DNA of 64,000 bases, from the NCBI RefSeq assembly GCF_014230315.1, contig NZ_JACLAW010000001.1, forward strand, positions 186,001 through 250,000. Direction: 5' to 3'. Positions within the stretch are counted from its first letter, which is position 1; every line of letters begins with the position of its first letter. The notes under the pieces are model-generated. The model saw only the letters and a program-made list of their open reading frames with translations, did not search any database and had not been told where the DNA came from. The position numbers and the translations under genes were made by a program. Positions 8,501-17,427 of this stretch are shown here, piece after piece. The stretch is from Novosphingobium flavum. Lineage in GTDB: Bacteria > Pseudomonadota > Alphaproteobacteria > Sphingomonadales > Sphingomonadaceae.

Positions 8501-9382
8501 CTAAACCATCATCCCGGGCAATACCTGCTCCAGCAGATCGAGCAGCGCGCGCACCTTCGCCAGCAGCGGGCGGCGCGCGGGATAGACCGCCCAGATCGGC
8601 TCCGGCCCTTCGCGGTAGCGGCCCAGCACTTCGACCAGCGTGCCCGCTTCGAGGTGGGAGGCCACGTAGTAGCGCGGCAGGTGGCCCACGCCGAGCCCGG
8701 CAAGGGCGGCCTGGACTACCGTGTCGCCCGAGTTGCAGGTCCAGCGGCCGGACGGGGCGACGACGATTTTCTGGGCGCCGTCGCGGAAGTGCCAGGTCGT
8801 GCTGGTGCCGACGAGGCAGGCGTGGGCGGCAAGGTCGTCAGGATGCAGCGGCTCGCCATGGCGTTCAAGATAGGCCGGGGCGGCGATGGCCACGAGCTCG
8901 CGCGCGGCGACCTGCCGGGCGGCGAGGCGATCATCGGCCGGATGGCCGGTACGGATGGCGACGTCGAAGCTTTCTCCCACGATGTCGACCACGCGGTTGC
9001 TCAGTTCGACCTTGACCGAGATGCGCGGGTATTCGGCAAGGAAGCGCAGCAACAGCGCGGTGACGAAGCGTTCGCCCAGCGCGGTCGAGCAGGTGAGGCG
9101 GATCGCGCCTTCCATTTCCTCGCGCGAGCGCAGGAAGCGCAGGGTATCCTCGCGCTCGTCGATCAGGCGGCGGCAGCGTTCGACCACCGAGCTTCCGGCG
9201 GGGGTGAGGCGGACCTGCCGGGTCGTGCGCTCGAACAGACGGGCGCCGACGCGATCCTCAAGCTGGGCAATGGCGCGGCTGACATGGGAGGGGGACAGGG
9301 CGAGGCGCCGGGCCGCGCCGACGAAGCTGCCCGTTTCGGCAATGGCCACGAGTTCGTCGATGCCGGTCCAGCCTCGGTCCAT
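8501..9382 (-). CDS. LysR-family transcriptional regulator
   Basis: This 293-residue protein has an N-terminal winged helix-turn-helix (residues 1-65: ELVAIAETGSFVGAARRL, SPSHVSRAIAQLEDRVGARL, then FERTTRQVRLTPAG). A substrate-binding domain of periplasmic-binding-protein type follows. It is transcribed away from frmA across a 97-base gap, the usual arrangement of a LysR regulator and its target, so control of the formaldehyde operon is likely but inferred. The start is an ATG at 9380-9382. The effector is unknown, and formaldehyde or an S-substituted glutathione is a reasonable guess. Confidence 0.88.
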   Translation of the reverse strand: MDRGWTGIDELVAIAETGSFVGAARRLALSPSHVSRAIAQLEDRVGARLFERTTRQVRLTPAGSSVVERCRRLIDEREDTLRFLRSREEMEGAIRLTCSTALGERFVTALLLRFLAEYPRISVKVELSNRVVDIVGESFDVAIRTGHPADDRLAARQVAARELVAIAAPAYLERHGEPLHPDDLAAHACLVGTSTTWHFRDGAQKIVVAPSGRWTCNSGDTVVQAALAGLGVGHLPRYYVASHLEAGTLVEVLGRYREGPEPIWAVYPARRPLLAKVRALLDLLEQVLPGMMV

Positions 9383-9414
9383 TATGCCGCCTGTGAAATA
9401 TAGAAATCCAGATA

Positions 9415-9426
9415 CAGGGGATTATA
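9415..9426 (-). promoter_or_regulatory. Candidate -10 element of the LysR gene
   Basis: Read on the minus strand, 9421-9426 is a perfect TATAAT, about 40 bases before the LysR start codon. A good -35 hexamer is not obvious at 16-18 bases, as expected for an activated or autoregulated promoter. It lies in the divergent gap shared with frmA. Confidence 0.35.
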
Positions 9427-9479
9427 CCCGCTTTGGCGCAATGATACAGAGGCGCCGTTGAATTTCCGAGGAGGATGCC

Positions 9480-10591
<1,112 letters not shown>

Positions 10592-10592
<1 letters not shown>

Positions 10593-11425
10593 TGGAACAG
10601 GTCTCGGCATGGCGCAGCCACGGCGGCACACAGGGCGTCTATCGCCATGCCAGCGCGGCAACCGGCACGGACATGACCTTTTCGGTCTTCGTGCCGGACC
10701 ACGCGCCAGGCGCGAAGCTGCCGGTCGTCTGGTACCTTTCGGGCCTGACCTGCACTCATGCCAATGTCACCGAAAAGGGCGAGTTCCGCGCAGCCTGCGC
10801 CGAGGCCGGGATTGTGTTCGTCGCGCCCGATACCAGCCCGCGCGGTGAAGGCGTACCCGACGCCGAGGGCTACGACTTCGGGCAGGGGGCGGGCTTCTAC
10901 GTCGACGCGACCGAGGAACCGTGGGCCCAGCATTTTCGCATGCGCTCCTATATCGAGGACGAATTGCCCGCGCTGGTCGCAGCGGAATTTCCGGTCGACA
11001 TGGCGCGGCAGGGGATCACCGGCCACTCGATGGGCGGCCACGGCGCGCTGACCATTGCCCTGCGCAATCCGGGACGGTTCCGCTCGGTCAGCGCTTTTGC
11101 GCCGATCGTTTCGCCGATGGCCTGCCCGTGGGGCGAAAAGGCGCTCGGCGGCTATCTCGGTGCGGACCGCGCGGCTTGGCGTGCCTACGATGCCTGCGCG
11201 CTGATCGAGGATGGCGCGCGCCTGCCGGACCTGCTGGTCGACCAGGGCGAGGCGGACCAGTTCCTGACCGGCGAGCTGAGAACCGAACTTCTGGCCTCGG
11301 CCTGTGCGGCTGCGGGCATTCCGGCCACGATCCGTTACCAGTCCGGTTACGATCATTCCTATTACTTCATCTCCTCGTTCATGGCAGAGCATCTGCGCTG
11401 GCATGCCGCGCGGCTGGAGGATTGA
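10592..11425 (+). CDS. fghA: S-formylglutathione hydrolase
   Basis: This 277-residue alpha/beta hydrolase splits S-formylglutathione into formate and glutathione. The catalytic serine is in GHSMGGHGA, the aspartate is in the LLVDQGEADQFL region and the histidine is in YDHSYYFISSF. The family block WYLSGLTCTHANVTEKGEFR is present. It follows frmA with a one-base stop-start overlap, so the pair forms the glutathione-dependent formaldehyde oxidation pathway. Confidence 0.95.
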
Positions 11426-11429
11426 GCTG

Positions 11430-11633
11430 ATGGACCGGGACAATCTCGTGCGGATGGCGAACCAGATCGCCCGCAACCTCGCTTCGCAAGGCGAAGCGGC
11501 TGCGGTGGCCAAGACCGCGCAGCATCTGGTCGATTTCTGGGACCCGCGCATGAAAGCGGCGATCCTGGCCAATCGCGCCGGGCTCGATCCGATCGCGGCC
11601 CGGGCCGTGGAACGGCTGGAGCAGGCCCAATGA
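11430..11633 (+). CDS. fdsD: Formate dehydrogenase delta subunit-like protein (FdsD family), orphan
   Basis: This 67-residue protein begins at an ATG four bases after the fghA stop. The sequence LVRMANQIARNLASQG, then QHLVDFWDPRMKAAIL, matches the small delta subunit of NAD-dependent molybdenum formate dehydrogenases. No fdsA, fdsB or fdsG lies in the window. The placement is logical because the operon produces formate, which formate dehydrogenase oxidises to CO2. It may serve an enzyme encoded elsewhere or have been recruited for another role. The next gene overlaps its stop by four bases. Confidence 0.72.
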   Translation: MDRDNLVRMANQIARNLASQGEAAAVAKTAQHLVDFWDPRMKAAILANRAGLDPIAARAVERLEQAQ

Positions 11634-12052
11634 TCAACCCCGCGAGCAGGGCGGTCACCCTGGCCCTGATCGAGCGTTACTATGTCGCCTTCAACGCAGG
11701 CGACAGCGAGGGGATGCTCGCCTGCCTGTCGGACGAAGTGGCGCACGACATCAACCAGGGCGCGCGTCAGCTCGGCAAGGCGGCCTTCGCCGCGTTCCTC
11801 GCCCACATGGACCGCTGCTATGCCGAGCGGCTAGACGACATCGTGGTGATGGCGAGCGAGGACGGGGCGCGGGCGGCGGCCGAATTCGTCGTCCACGGCC
11901 AGTATCTCGCCACTGACGAGGGGCTGCCGGAAGCTTCCGGCCAGCGCTACGTCCTGCCGGCGGGCGCGTTCTTCTCCGTCTCGGACGGAGTGATCGCCCG
12001 GGTCAGTGTCTATTACAATCTTGCGGACTGGATGGCCCAGGTCGGAGCCTGA
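11630..12052 (+). CDS. SnoaL/NTF2-like protein (ketosteroid isomerase-related)
   Basis: This 140-residue protein has the cone-shaped NTF2/SnoaL fold pattern: an N-terminal helix with YYVAFNAGDSEGMLACLSD, then strands ending in DGVIARVSVYYNLADWM. Such proteins sit at the end of formaldehyde operons in many proteobacteria, but their reaction is unknown. The ATG overlaps the fdsD-like stop. No signal peptide is seen. Confidence 0.75.
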   Translation: MINPASRAVTLALIERYYVAFNAGDSEGMLACLSDEVAHDINQGARQLGKAAFAAFLAHMDRCYAERLDDIVVMASEDGARAAAEFVVHGQYLATDEGLPEASGQRYVLPAGAFFSVSDGVIARVSVYYNLADWMAQVGA

Positions 12053-12061
12053 TCCGCTAGA

Positions 12062-12214
12062 TCAGCGATGCGCCTGTCCGCCCATCATACGGCCCATCAT
12101 CCGGCTCAGCACCCAGGCGCGCTCACGCATCTCGGTGTGGTCGGCCGAGGGGTGATCGCGCATCTCGCCGACCAGCACGGCCAGTTCCTTGCGGCGGTCT
12201 TCACGGGTCATCAT
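12062..12214 (-). CDS. Small hypothetical protein
   Basis: This roughly 50-residue frame reads MMTREDRRKELAVLVGEM and ends GRMMGGQAHR. It is charged and helical, with a Met-rich C terminus. GGAGGA at 12221-12226 is six bases from the ATG at 12214. An earlier in-frame ATG at 12220 abuts the GGAGGA and is too close to be used. The gene lies 90 bases downstream of a response regulator on the same strand and could be cotranscribed with it. No function can be assigned. Confidence 0.5.
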   Translation of the reverse strand: MMTREDRRKELAVLVGEMRDHPSADHTEMRERAWVLSRMMGRMMGGQAHR

Positions 12215-12303
12215 GGCCATTCCTCCTAGCTGGGCGATCAACGCACGAGGGGAGTGGAAGTTGCGCGGTTCGTCGCGCCGCGCGGGGCGGCCTGCCGGAT
12301 TGC

Positions 12304-12984
12304 TCAGGCGCGCAGCTCTTCAAGCCGGTAGCCGTAGCCGTAGACCGGGGCGAGGCGGAACCCCCCATCGGGCTTGAGTCCGAGCTTGGCGCGGATCTTG
12401 GAAACGTGGATGTCGAGCGTGCGGGTCGAGAGGTCGGGGTCGATCCCCCAGATCGTCTCGAGGATGTAAGTGCGCGAAACCGCCCGGTTGAGGTTGCGGA
12501 ACAGCAGCAGCGCAAGGTTGAACTCCTTGGGCGTGATGTGCAGCATGTCGCCGCGCTTGCGCAGGCCCTTGCTGGTCAGGTCGAATTCGTAGGCGCCGAA
12601 GCTCTCGGTGGAGCGCTTGCTCGACGAACGCCGGGCCAGGGCTTCCAGCTTGGCCAGCAGCACCGGCGGCTGGAAGGGCTTGGCCACGACAAGGTCTGCC
12701 CCGGCGCGCAGGGCAGCCACCATGACGTCGTCGGAGGGATAGCGGGTGAGCAGCATGATCGGTGGCTGGCCGCCGATCTGGTTGCGGATCCACTCGACCA
12801 CGTTGATGCCCGGCAGGTCCGGCAGGTTGCCGTCGATCACGAACAGCTCGAACGTCTCGCGGTGCAGCGCGCGCATGAACGCGCGGCCGTTGCCGAAGCT
12901 GGAGCATTCGAAGCCGGCGGGGGATAGCAGAGCTGACAATTCAGCGCGCACGGCGGGTTCGTCGTCGAGTATTGCAACCTTCAT
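12304..12984 (-). CDS. OmpR-family response regulator, no adjacent histidine kinase
   Basis: This 226-residue regulator begins at the ATG giving MKVAILDDEPAV. An upstream in-frame ATG would add 15 residues outside the receiver fold. The receiver has the acidic pair D7/D8, the phospho-acceptor D51 in LFVIDGNLPD, the LLTRYP switch threonine and the lysine in VVAKPF. The C-terminal winged helix shows ITPKEFNLALLLFRN, then VSRTYILETIWG and TLDIHVSKIRAKLGL, and ends YGYGYRLEEL. No sensor kinase gene is nearby, so the signal is unknown. Confidence 0.88.
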   Translation of the reverse strand: MKVAILDDEPAVRAELSALLSPAGFECSSFGNGRAFMRALHRETFELFVIDGNLPDLPGINVVEWIRNQIGGQPPIMLLTRYPSDDVMVAALRAGADLVVAKPFQPPVLLAKLEALARRSSSKRSTESFGAYEFDLTSKGLRKRGDMLHITPKEFNLALLLFRNLNRAVSRTYILETIWGIDPDLSTRTLDIHVSKIRAKLGLKPDGGFRLAPVYGYGYRLEELRA

Positions 12985-13128
12985 ATGCGACCGTCGATCG
13001 TGCGACGAACCTCCCTCGGAAAAGTGCAACCGATTTATTCACTAGCAGGAAATCGGCGCATTTCACCGGACCCAATGGGGAAGTTTACAATTGTTCACAT
13101 GAAGGTAAGCAGCCGCGTTCTGCGGGCA

Positions 13129-13332
13129 TTAACCCTCCGCGAGATCGCGGTAAGCCACGACGTCGTTGTCTGTCGCGATCCAGAGATCATCTTGAATATC
13201 AGATGCTTGCTGCGCGGCATGTCGCAGGGCCGCAGACAGCGGGCCATAGAACAAGGTGGTCGCGGCGCCGCCCATTGCAACCGTATCAAGATGATACAGG
13301 CGCACCGTCACCTCGTCGGACGTGCTGCGCAT
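13129..13332 (-). CDS. Small hypothetical protein downstream of the DUF4169 gene
   Basis: This 67-residue frame reads MRSTSDEVTVRLYHLD, then SAALRHAAQQASDIQDDLWI and ends VVAYRDLAEG. Its start codon shares one base with the stop of the upstream DUF4169 gene (TGATG), which suggests coupled translation. It has no signal peptide or membrane segment. I do not recognise the family. Confidence 0.6.
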   Translation of the reverse strand: MRSTSDEVTVRLYHLDTVAMGGAATTLFYGPLSAALRHAAQQASDIQDDLWIATDNDVVAYRDLAEG

Positions 13333-13529
13333 CAGTTCGCGTCCTTTTCGCGCGGGGGCTCGCGCCGGGCGGATTCGACCCGGTGCAGCAAGCGCTCGCG
13401 TTCCGCCTCGGCCGCGCGCCGCTCCGCCTTGGTTCGGCCATGGGCGGCGCGGTTGGCGCTGGCCTCGGCCTCGCGCGCGGCGCGGTCCTTCGCCTTGCGG
13501 GCCATGCGGAGGTTGACGATCTCGGCCAT
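13332..13529 (-). CDS. DUF4169 family small basic protein
   Basis: This 65-residue, strongly charged protein begins MAEIVNLRMARKAKDRAA and continues NRAAHGRTKAERRAAEAERE, the hallmark of DUF4169, a small alphaproteobacterial family of unknown role. It is probably one long helix. It is divergent from the HerA-like ATPase, with 92 bases between starts. Confidence 0.8.
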   Translation of the reverse strand: MAEIVNLRMARKAKDRAAREAEASANRAAHGRTKAERRAAEAERERLLHRVESARREPPREKDAN

Positions 13530-13621
13530 GGGGCGAGCCTAGCCTGAAACGTCCGGTCGCGCCATTGGGGATAAGCCGGGGTGGCCGGTTGAGCGGGCAG
13601 GGGGCAATAGGCCAGAGCGGG

Positions 13622-15094
13622 ATGGTGAACGCTTCCGTCCTCATCGGCACTGAGCCCAATGGCGCGCCCGTGAGCGTCGACATCGAGGAACTGCTGGCCA
13701 CCCGCCTTCTGGTCCAGGGCAATTCCGGCTCGGGCAAGTCGCACCTGCTGCGCCGCCTGCTGGAGGAAAGCGCCACCCTGGTCCAACAGGTGGTGATCGA
13801 TCCGGAGGGAGACTTCGTCACCCTGGCCGAACCTTTCGGCCATGTGGTGATCGATGGCAGCGCCTATGCCGGGGACGAGATCGCTCGCCTTGCCGCGCGC
13901 ATTCGCAAGCACCGCGCCTCGGTTGTCCTCGCGCTCGACGGGCTTGAGCTCGAAGCCCAGATGCGCTGCGCCGCTACTTTCCTCAACACCCTGTTCGATG
14001 CCCCGCGCGAGGAATGGTATCCCGCGCTCGTCGTGGTCGACGAGGCGCAGATGTTCGCGCCCGCCGCCGCCGGCGACGTGACCGACGAGGTGCGCAGGAT
14101 CAGCCTCTCGGCCATGACCAACCTGATGTGCCGCGGGCGCAAGCGCGGCCTTGCCGGGATCATCGCCACCCAGCGCCTGGCCAAGCTGGCCAAGAACGTC
14201 GCCGCCGAGGCTTCCAACTTCCTGATGGGCCGCACCTTCCTCGACATCGACATGCAGCGCGCCGCCGACCTGCTCGGCATGGAGCGCCGCCAGGCCGAGC
14301 AGATCCGCGACCTTGCGCGCGGCCACTTCCTCGGCCTTGGGCCCGCGATCAGCCGCCGCCCGGTCGCCGTGAAGATCGGCGCGGTAAAGACCGGGGCCAA
14401 GAACGTGGTGCACGGCCTGATGCCGCTGCCCACGGCGCAGGGTGCCGACATGGAAAGCCTGCTGCTCTCCGAGCCGCTCGCCGCCGAACCGTTGCCGCGC
14501 GTGATTGCCGAGGTCGAAATGCCGCCGGTGGAAAGCGGCGAACTGCTCGAACAGATCGAAAGCTTCGTTCCCGCGGGCGAGGAGCCGGTCGAGCCCCCGG
14601 TAGAGCCCAGCCTGTTCGCCGCCGAGGAACAGAGCGCTGGGATCGACGCCATCCTTGCCGAAATGGCCGAGGAGGCGGACTGCACTTTCCAGCCGGTCGC
14701 CACTCTGTTCCAGGATTTCACCGTGCGCTGCCGCATGGCCCGGATCGCCGGCCACGGGCTCGACATCACCGCCTTCCGCCGCCGCTTTGCCCTTGCCGTG
14801 GCCGGGGTCGATGCGCGCGATCCGGGCTGGGCCGCCATCGTCAGCGCCGCGAACGGCCTTGCCGACGATCTTATCGCCCCCTTCCTCGTCATCGCCCGCG
14901 CGGCCCAGACCGGCCTGCCCTGTCCGGACGATCAGGAACTGTGCCGGATCTACGGCACCAATTCGCTCGGCCGCATCCGCCGCCTGCTCGAGCACTATGA
15001 AAAGGCCGGCCTGATCGCCATGCGCACCGACTTCGGTGGCCGCCGCTCGATCGGCATTCCCGCGATTGGCGCGACCACGGCCGCCGTGGACTAA
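13622..15094 (+). CDS. HerA/DUF87-type ATP-binding protein
   Basis: From the ATG at 13622 this is a 490-residue P-loop ATPase. Walker A is GNSGSGKSHLL (about 33-43), Walker B is ALVVVDEAQMF (about 137-146), and a GRKRGLAGIIATQRL block carries sensor and arginine residues of the FtsK/HerA class. The C-terminal 120 residues look like a winged-helix region (CRIYGTNSLGRIRRLLEHYE). HerA relatives move or process DNA with a NurA nuclease, but no nuclease gene is adjacent. The frame extends 19 residues upstream, but the ATG at 13622 is the start that fits the domain. Confidence 0.75.
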   Translation: MVNASVLIGTEPNGAPVSVDIEELLATRLLVQGNSGSGKSHLLRRLLEESATLVQQVVIDPEGDFVTLAEPFGHVVIDGSAYAGDEIARLAARIRKHRASVVLALDGLELEAQMRCAATFLNTLFDAPREEWYPALVVVDEAQMFAPAAAGDVTDEVRRISLSAMTNLMCRGRKRGLAGIIATQRLAKLAKNVAAEASNFLMGRTFLDIDMQRAADLLGMERRQAEQIRDLARGHFLGLGPAISRRPVAVKIGAVKTGAKNVVHGLMPLPTAQGADMESLLLSEPLAAEPLPRVIAEVEMPPVESGELLEQIESFVPAGEEPVEPPVEPSLFAAEEQSAGIDAILAEMAEEADCTFQPVATLFQDFTVRCRMARIAGHGLDITAFRRRFALAVAGVDARDPGWAAIVSAANGLADDLIAPFLVIARAAQTGLPCPDDQELCRIYGTNSLGRIRRLLEHYEKAGLIAMRTDFGGRRSIGIPAIGATTAAVD

Positions 15095-15130
15095 GCCGCG
15101 CGCGGCGCAGGAAAGGTCAGAAGAGGAAGT

Positions 15131-15252
15131 CCTGGGGCCGTTGCCCCAGACCCCGGAACGTCTCCCGGCGCTGATCTCGCGTGGAAGGCCGACCCGCGCG
15201 TTGCACCATCGCCGGAAGACGGATTGGGGTGCAGGGGTGTTAACCCCTGCAT
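15131..15252. repeat. Intergenic hairpin repeat, copy 2 (inverted relative to copy 1)
   Basis: The stems are 15132-15138/15143-15149 and 15230-15237/15244-15251. The element carries AACGTCTCCCGGCG at 15157-15170, shared with copy 1 at 8394-8407. The order of the two outer hairpins is reversed relative to copy 1, so the whole element is inverted. It fills the gap between convergent ATPase and aminotransferase genes and may end both transcripts. Confidence 0.7.
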
Positions 15253-15287
15253 TGTCTTCAGACCTTGAAACCGCTTCGCGGAAAGAT

Positions 15288-16445
15288 TCAGGCCAGCTTC
15301 CGCCGGAACTCCTCCAAGCGGCTCACCCCTTCGCTCAGCGTCACCATGTCCTTGCAATGGCACAGCCGCACGATCGCGGTGCGTTCGCCCTGTTCGAGGA
15401 AGGCGGAAATCGGGATCGTCGCCACCAGCGCCTCGCGCACGGCGCGCTCGCTGAAAGTCGCGTCGTCGAGCGCTATGCCGCTGGCGGCAAGGTCGATGCA
15501 GGTGAACCACGTGGCGGGGCCGGGCAGCGCGGCGAAGCCAGCTTCGGCGAGCAGGCCGTTCAGGTGATCACGCGTTGCCGCCCAGCCGGCGAGGCGCGCG
15601 GCCATGAGGTCCGCCACGGCGAGCCCTTCGGCCACGGCATATTGGGTGGCGGGCATGGTGGTGAAGGTGAGGAACTGGTGCGCCCGGCCAAGCACGGCGG
15701 CGAGGGCAGGGGCGGCAACCATCCAGCCGATCTTCCAGCCGGTCAGGCCGAACAGCTTGCCCGCCGAGCCGATCTTCACCGTGCGGCTCTCCATGCCGGG
15801 AAAGGCCAGCAGCGAGCGATGGACCTTGCCGTCGAAGCGCACGGCCTCCCACACCTCGTCGCAGATGGCGACGAGATCGCGCGACAGGCAGATCTCGGCC
15901 AGCATGGCGAGTTCGGCCTCGCTGGCGACCGAGCCGGTGGGATTGAGCGGATCGTTGAGGATCAGGGCGCGGGTGCGCGGGGTGATCCGCGCCTCGATCT
16001 CCTCGCGGAGATAGCGCCAGTGCGGCGGGCGCAGCGGCACGAAGACCGGCACGCCCCCGGCGCGGCGCACCATCGGCGCGTAAAGGTCATAGCTCGGCGC
16101 GAAGAGCAGGACCTCGTCGCCCGCGCTCACCAGGGCGAGGATCGCCGCGGTCAGCGCCTCGGTCGCGCCCGAGGTGACGATGACGTTTTCGGCCGCGAGG
16201 GGGAGCCCCTGGGTGCGGCCATAAAAGGCCGCCACGCCCTCGCGCAGTTCGGGCACGCCGGCCATCGGCGGATATTGGCTCGACCGCTCGCTCAGCGCGC
16301 GGGCGGCGGCATCGCGCAGTTCGGCCGGGCCGAAGTCGTCGGGAAAGCCCTGGCCGAGATTGACCCGGCTGCCGTCGCGGCACAGGCCGGACATATATTC
16401 GAAGATGGTCAGCCCCATCCCGGCGTAGACTGGATGCGCGCGCAT
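15288..16445 (-). CDS. PLP-dependent class I/II aminotransferase
   Basis: This 385-residue fold-type I aminotransferase shows VNLGQGFPDDFGP at the N terminus, NVIVTSGATEALTAAI for the cofactor phosphate loop, LNDPLNPTGSV, the aspartate in CDEVWEAVRFDG and the PLP lysine in KIGSAGKLFGLTGWKIGW. The pattern is closest to kynurenine/methionine aminotransferases of the YbdL/KYAT type. The substrate cannot be fixed from sequence alone. It stands alone between convergent and same-strand neighbours. Confidence 0.85.
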   Translation of the reverse strand: MRAHPVYAGMGLTIFEYMSGLCRDGSRVNLGQGFPDDFGPAELRDAAARALSERSSQYPPMAGVPELREGVAAFYGRTQGLPLAAENVIVTSGATEALTAAILALVSAGDEVLLFAPSYDLYAPMVRRAGGVPVFVPLRPPHWRYLREEIEARITPRTRALILNDPLNPTGSVASEAELAMLAEICLSRDLVAICDEVWEAVRFDGKVHRSLLAFPGMESRTVKIGSAGKLFGLTGWKIGWMVAAPALAAVLGRAHQFLTFTTMPATQYAVAEGLAVADLMAARLAGWAATRDHLNGLLAEAGFAALPGPATWFTCIDLAASGIALDDATFSERAVREALVATIPISAFLEQGERTAIVRLCHCKDMVTLSEGVSRLEEFRRKLA

Positions 16446-16489
16446 GATGGGGGACTAGCGGCCCCCCGCGCCGCTGTGAAGGCTTGGCC

Positions 16490-17134
16490 TCACTTCACCG
16501 CGTAAAGCAGCCTTCCGGGGCCGAGCAGTTCGAGCACGTCGCCGATCTCGGCGCGCGATACGGCAAAGCAGCCCTGGCTGCGGCCGACCCGGCCCTGTGA
16601 ATTGGCCATGGCCGGGCTCACATAGTCCGCCGCGTGGATCACGATGGCCCGGCTCTCGGCCATGTTGTTCTGCGGATCGAGACCCTGGAGGCGGCGCGAG
16701 CGGCCATGCTCGCCGGAATAGGCATCGCCGGTGAGAAAAGCCCCATCGCACGAGGCGTTGGAGCCGGGTCGGTTGGACAGCCGTTCAACCCAGCCGCGAT
16801 TGCCCGGGTCCGAGCCGCGGCCGTGGGCGACGAGGTGCGTGGAGACGATCTGCCCTGCCGGCATGTCGACGAGGTAGAACCGCGCCGCCTTCGACGGGGC
16901 GGAGAAGTCGACGAGGCCGACCATGTCGCGCGCGGCGATCATCCCGGCGTGGCGATCGAGCGCGGCGCGGGCCTGCGGCAGCAGGAGTGACGAGAACCGG
17001 TCGGCGCCGACGGCGGTCTCGGTGAAATCGAGCGGAGCGGCGAAGGCCTCTTCCGGCGCGAGGCTGCGGGGAAGGGCGAGCGCGGCGGCGCCTGCGGCGG
17101 TGGCGCCCAGAATGCGGCGCCGGCTGATCATCAT
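16490..17134 (-). CDS. Exported murein L,D-transpeptidase catalytic-domain protein (Tat signal)
   Basis: The 214-residue protein begins with a twin-arginine signal (MMISRRRILGATAAGAAAL). The mature part matches the L,D-transpeptidase catalytic-domain family: YLVDMPAGQIVSTHLVAHG, then IVIHAADYV and the catalytic SQGCFAVS with histidine and cysteine in place. It would cross-link or modify peptidoglycan in the periplasm. Export by Tat rather than Sec is a feature of the sequence. No partner genes are adjacent. Confidence 0.85.
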   Translation of the reverse strand: MMISRRRILGATAAGAAALALPRSLAPEEAFAAPLDFTETAVGADRFSSLLLPQARAALDRHAGMIAARDMVGLVDFSAPSKAARFYLVDMPAGQIVSTHLVAHGRGSDPGNRGWVERLSNRPGSNASCDGAFLTGDAYSGEHGRSRRLQGLDPQNNMAESRAIVIHAADYVSPAMANSQGRVGRSQGCFAVSRAEIGDVLELLGPGRLLYAVK

Positions 17135-17427
17135 GTTCTTGCGATCCCGAAGCGATTATCGTTGTTGTACTGGTCTGAGCGCCATTCGCGCGCCGTCCAT
17201 GGCCATGATTGCGCAAGCGGCAGGTGATATTCAAGGTTAACGCCTGCGAAGCGTGGTGAATTTGCGCCGGGCCGGGGGAACCATTGGCGCAAACAACCAA
17301 GTCTTGCCACACAGCGCGGTCAAATAGGGGATGAAGCCGGGCTGCTGCTGGACAGCGGCATTACGCCCGGTGCAACTGTAAGTTACGGCGCATTAGGGCG
17401 AATCACTGCCGGTTAGGGGGACATGAC
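17135..17427. other. Divergent promoter region before the CHAT-cyclase-secretion array
   Basis: This 293-base gap separates two divergent genes and must hold both promoters. I see AT-richer stretches near 17150-17165 and 17225-17265, but no hexamer pair that I trust. No repeat or small gene with a ribosome site was found. Confidence 0.4.
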
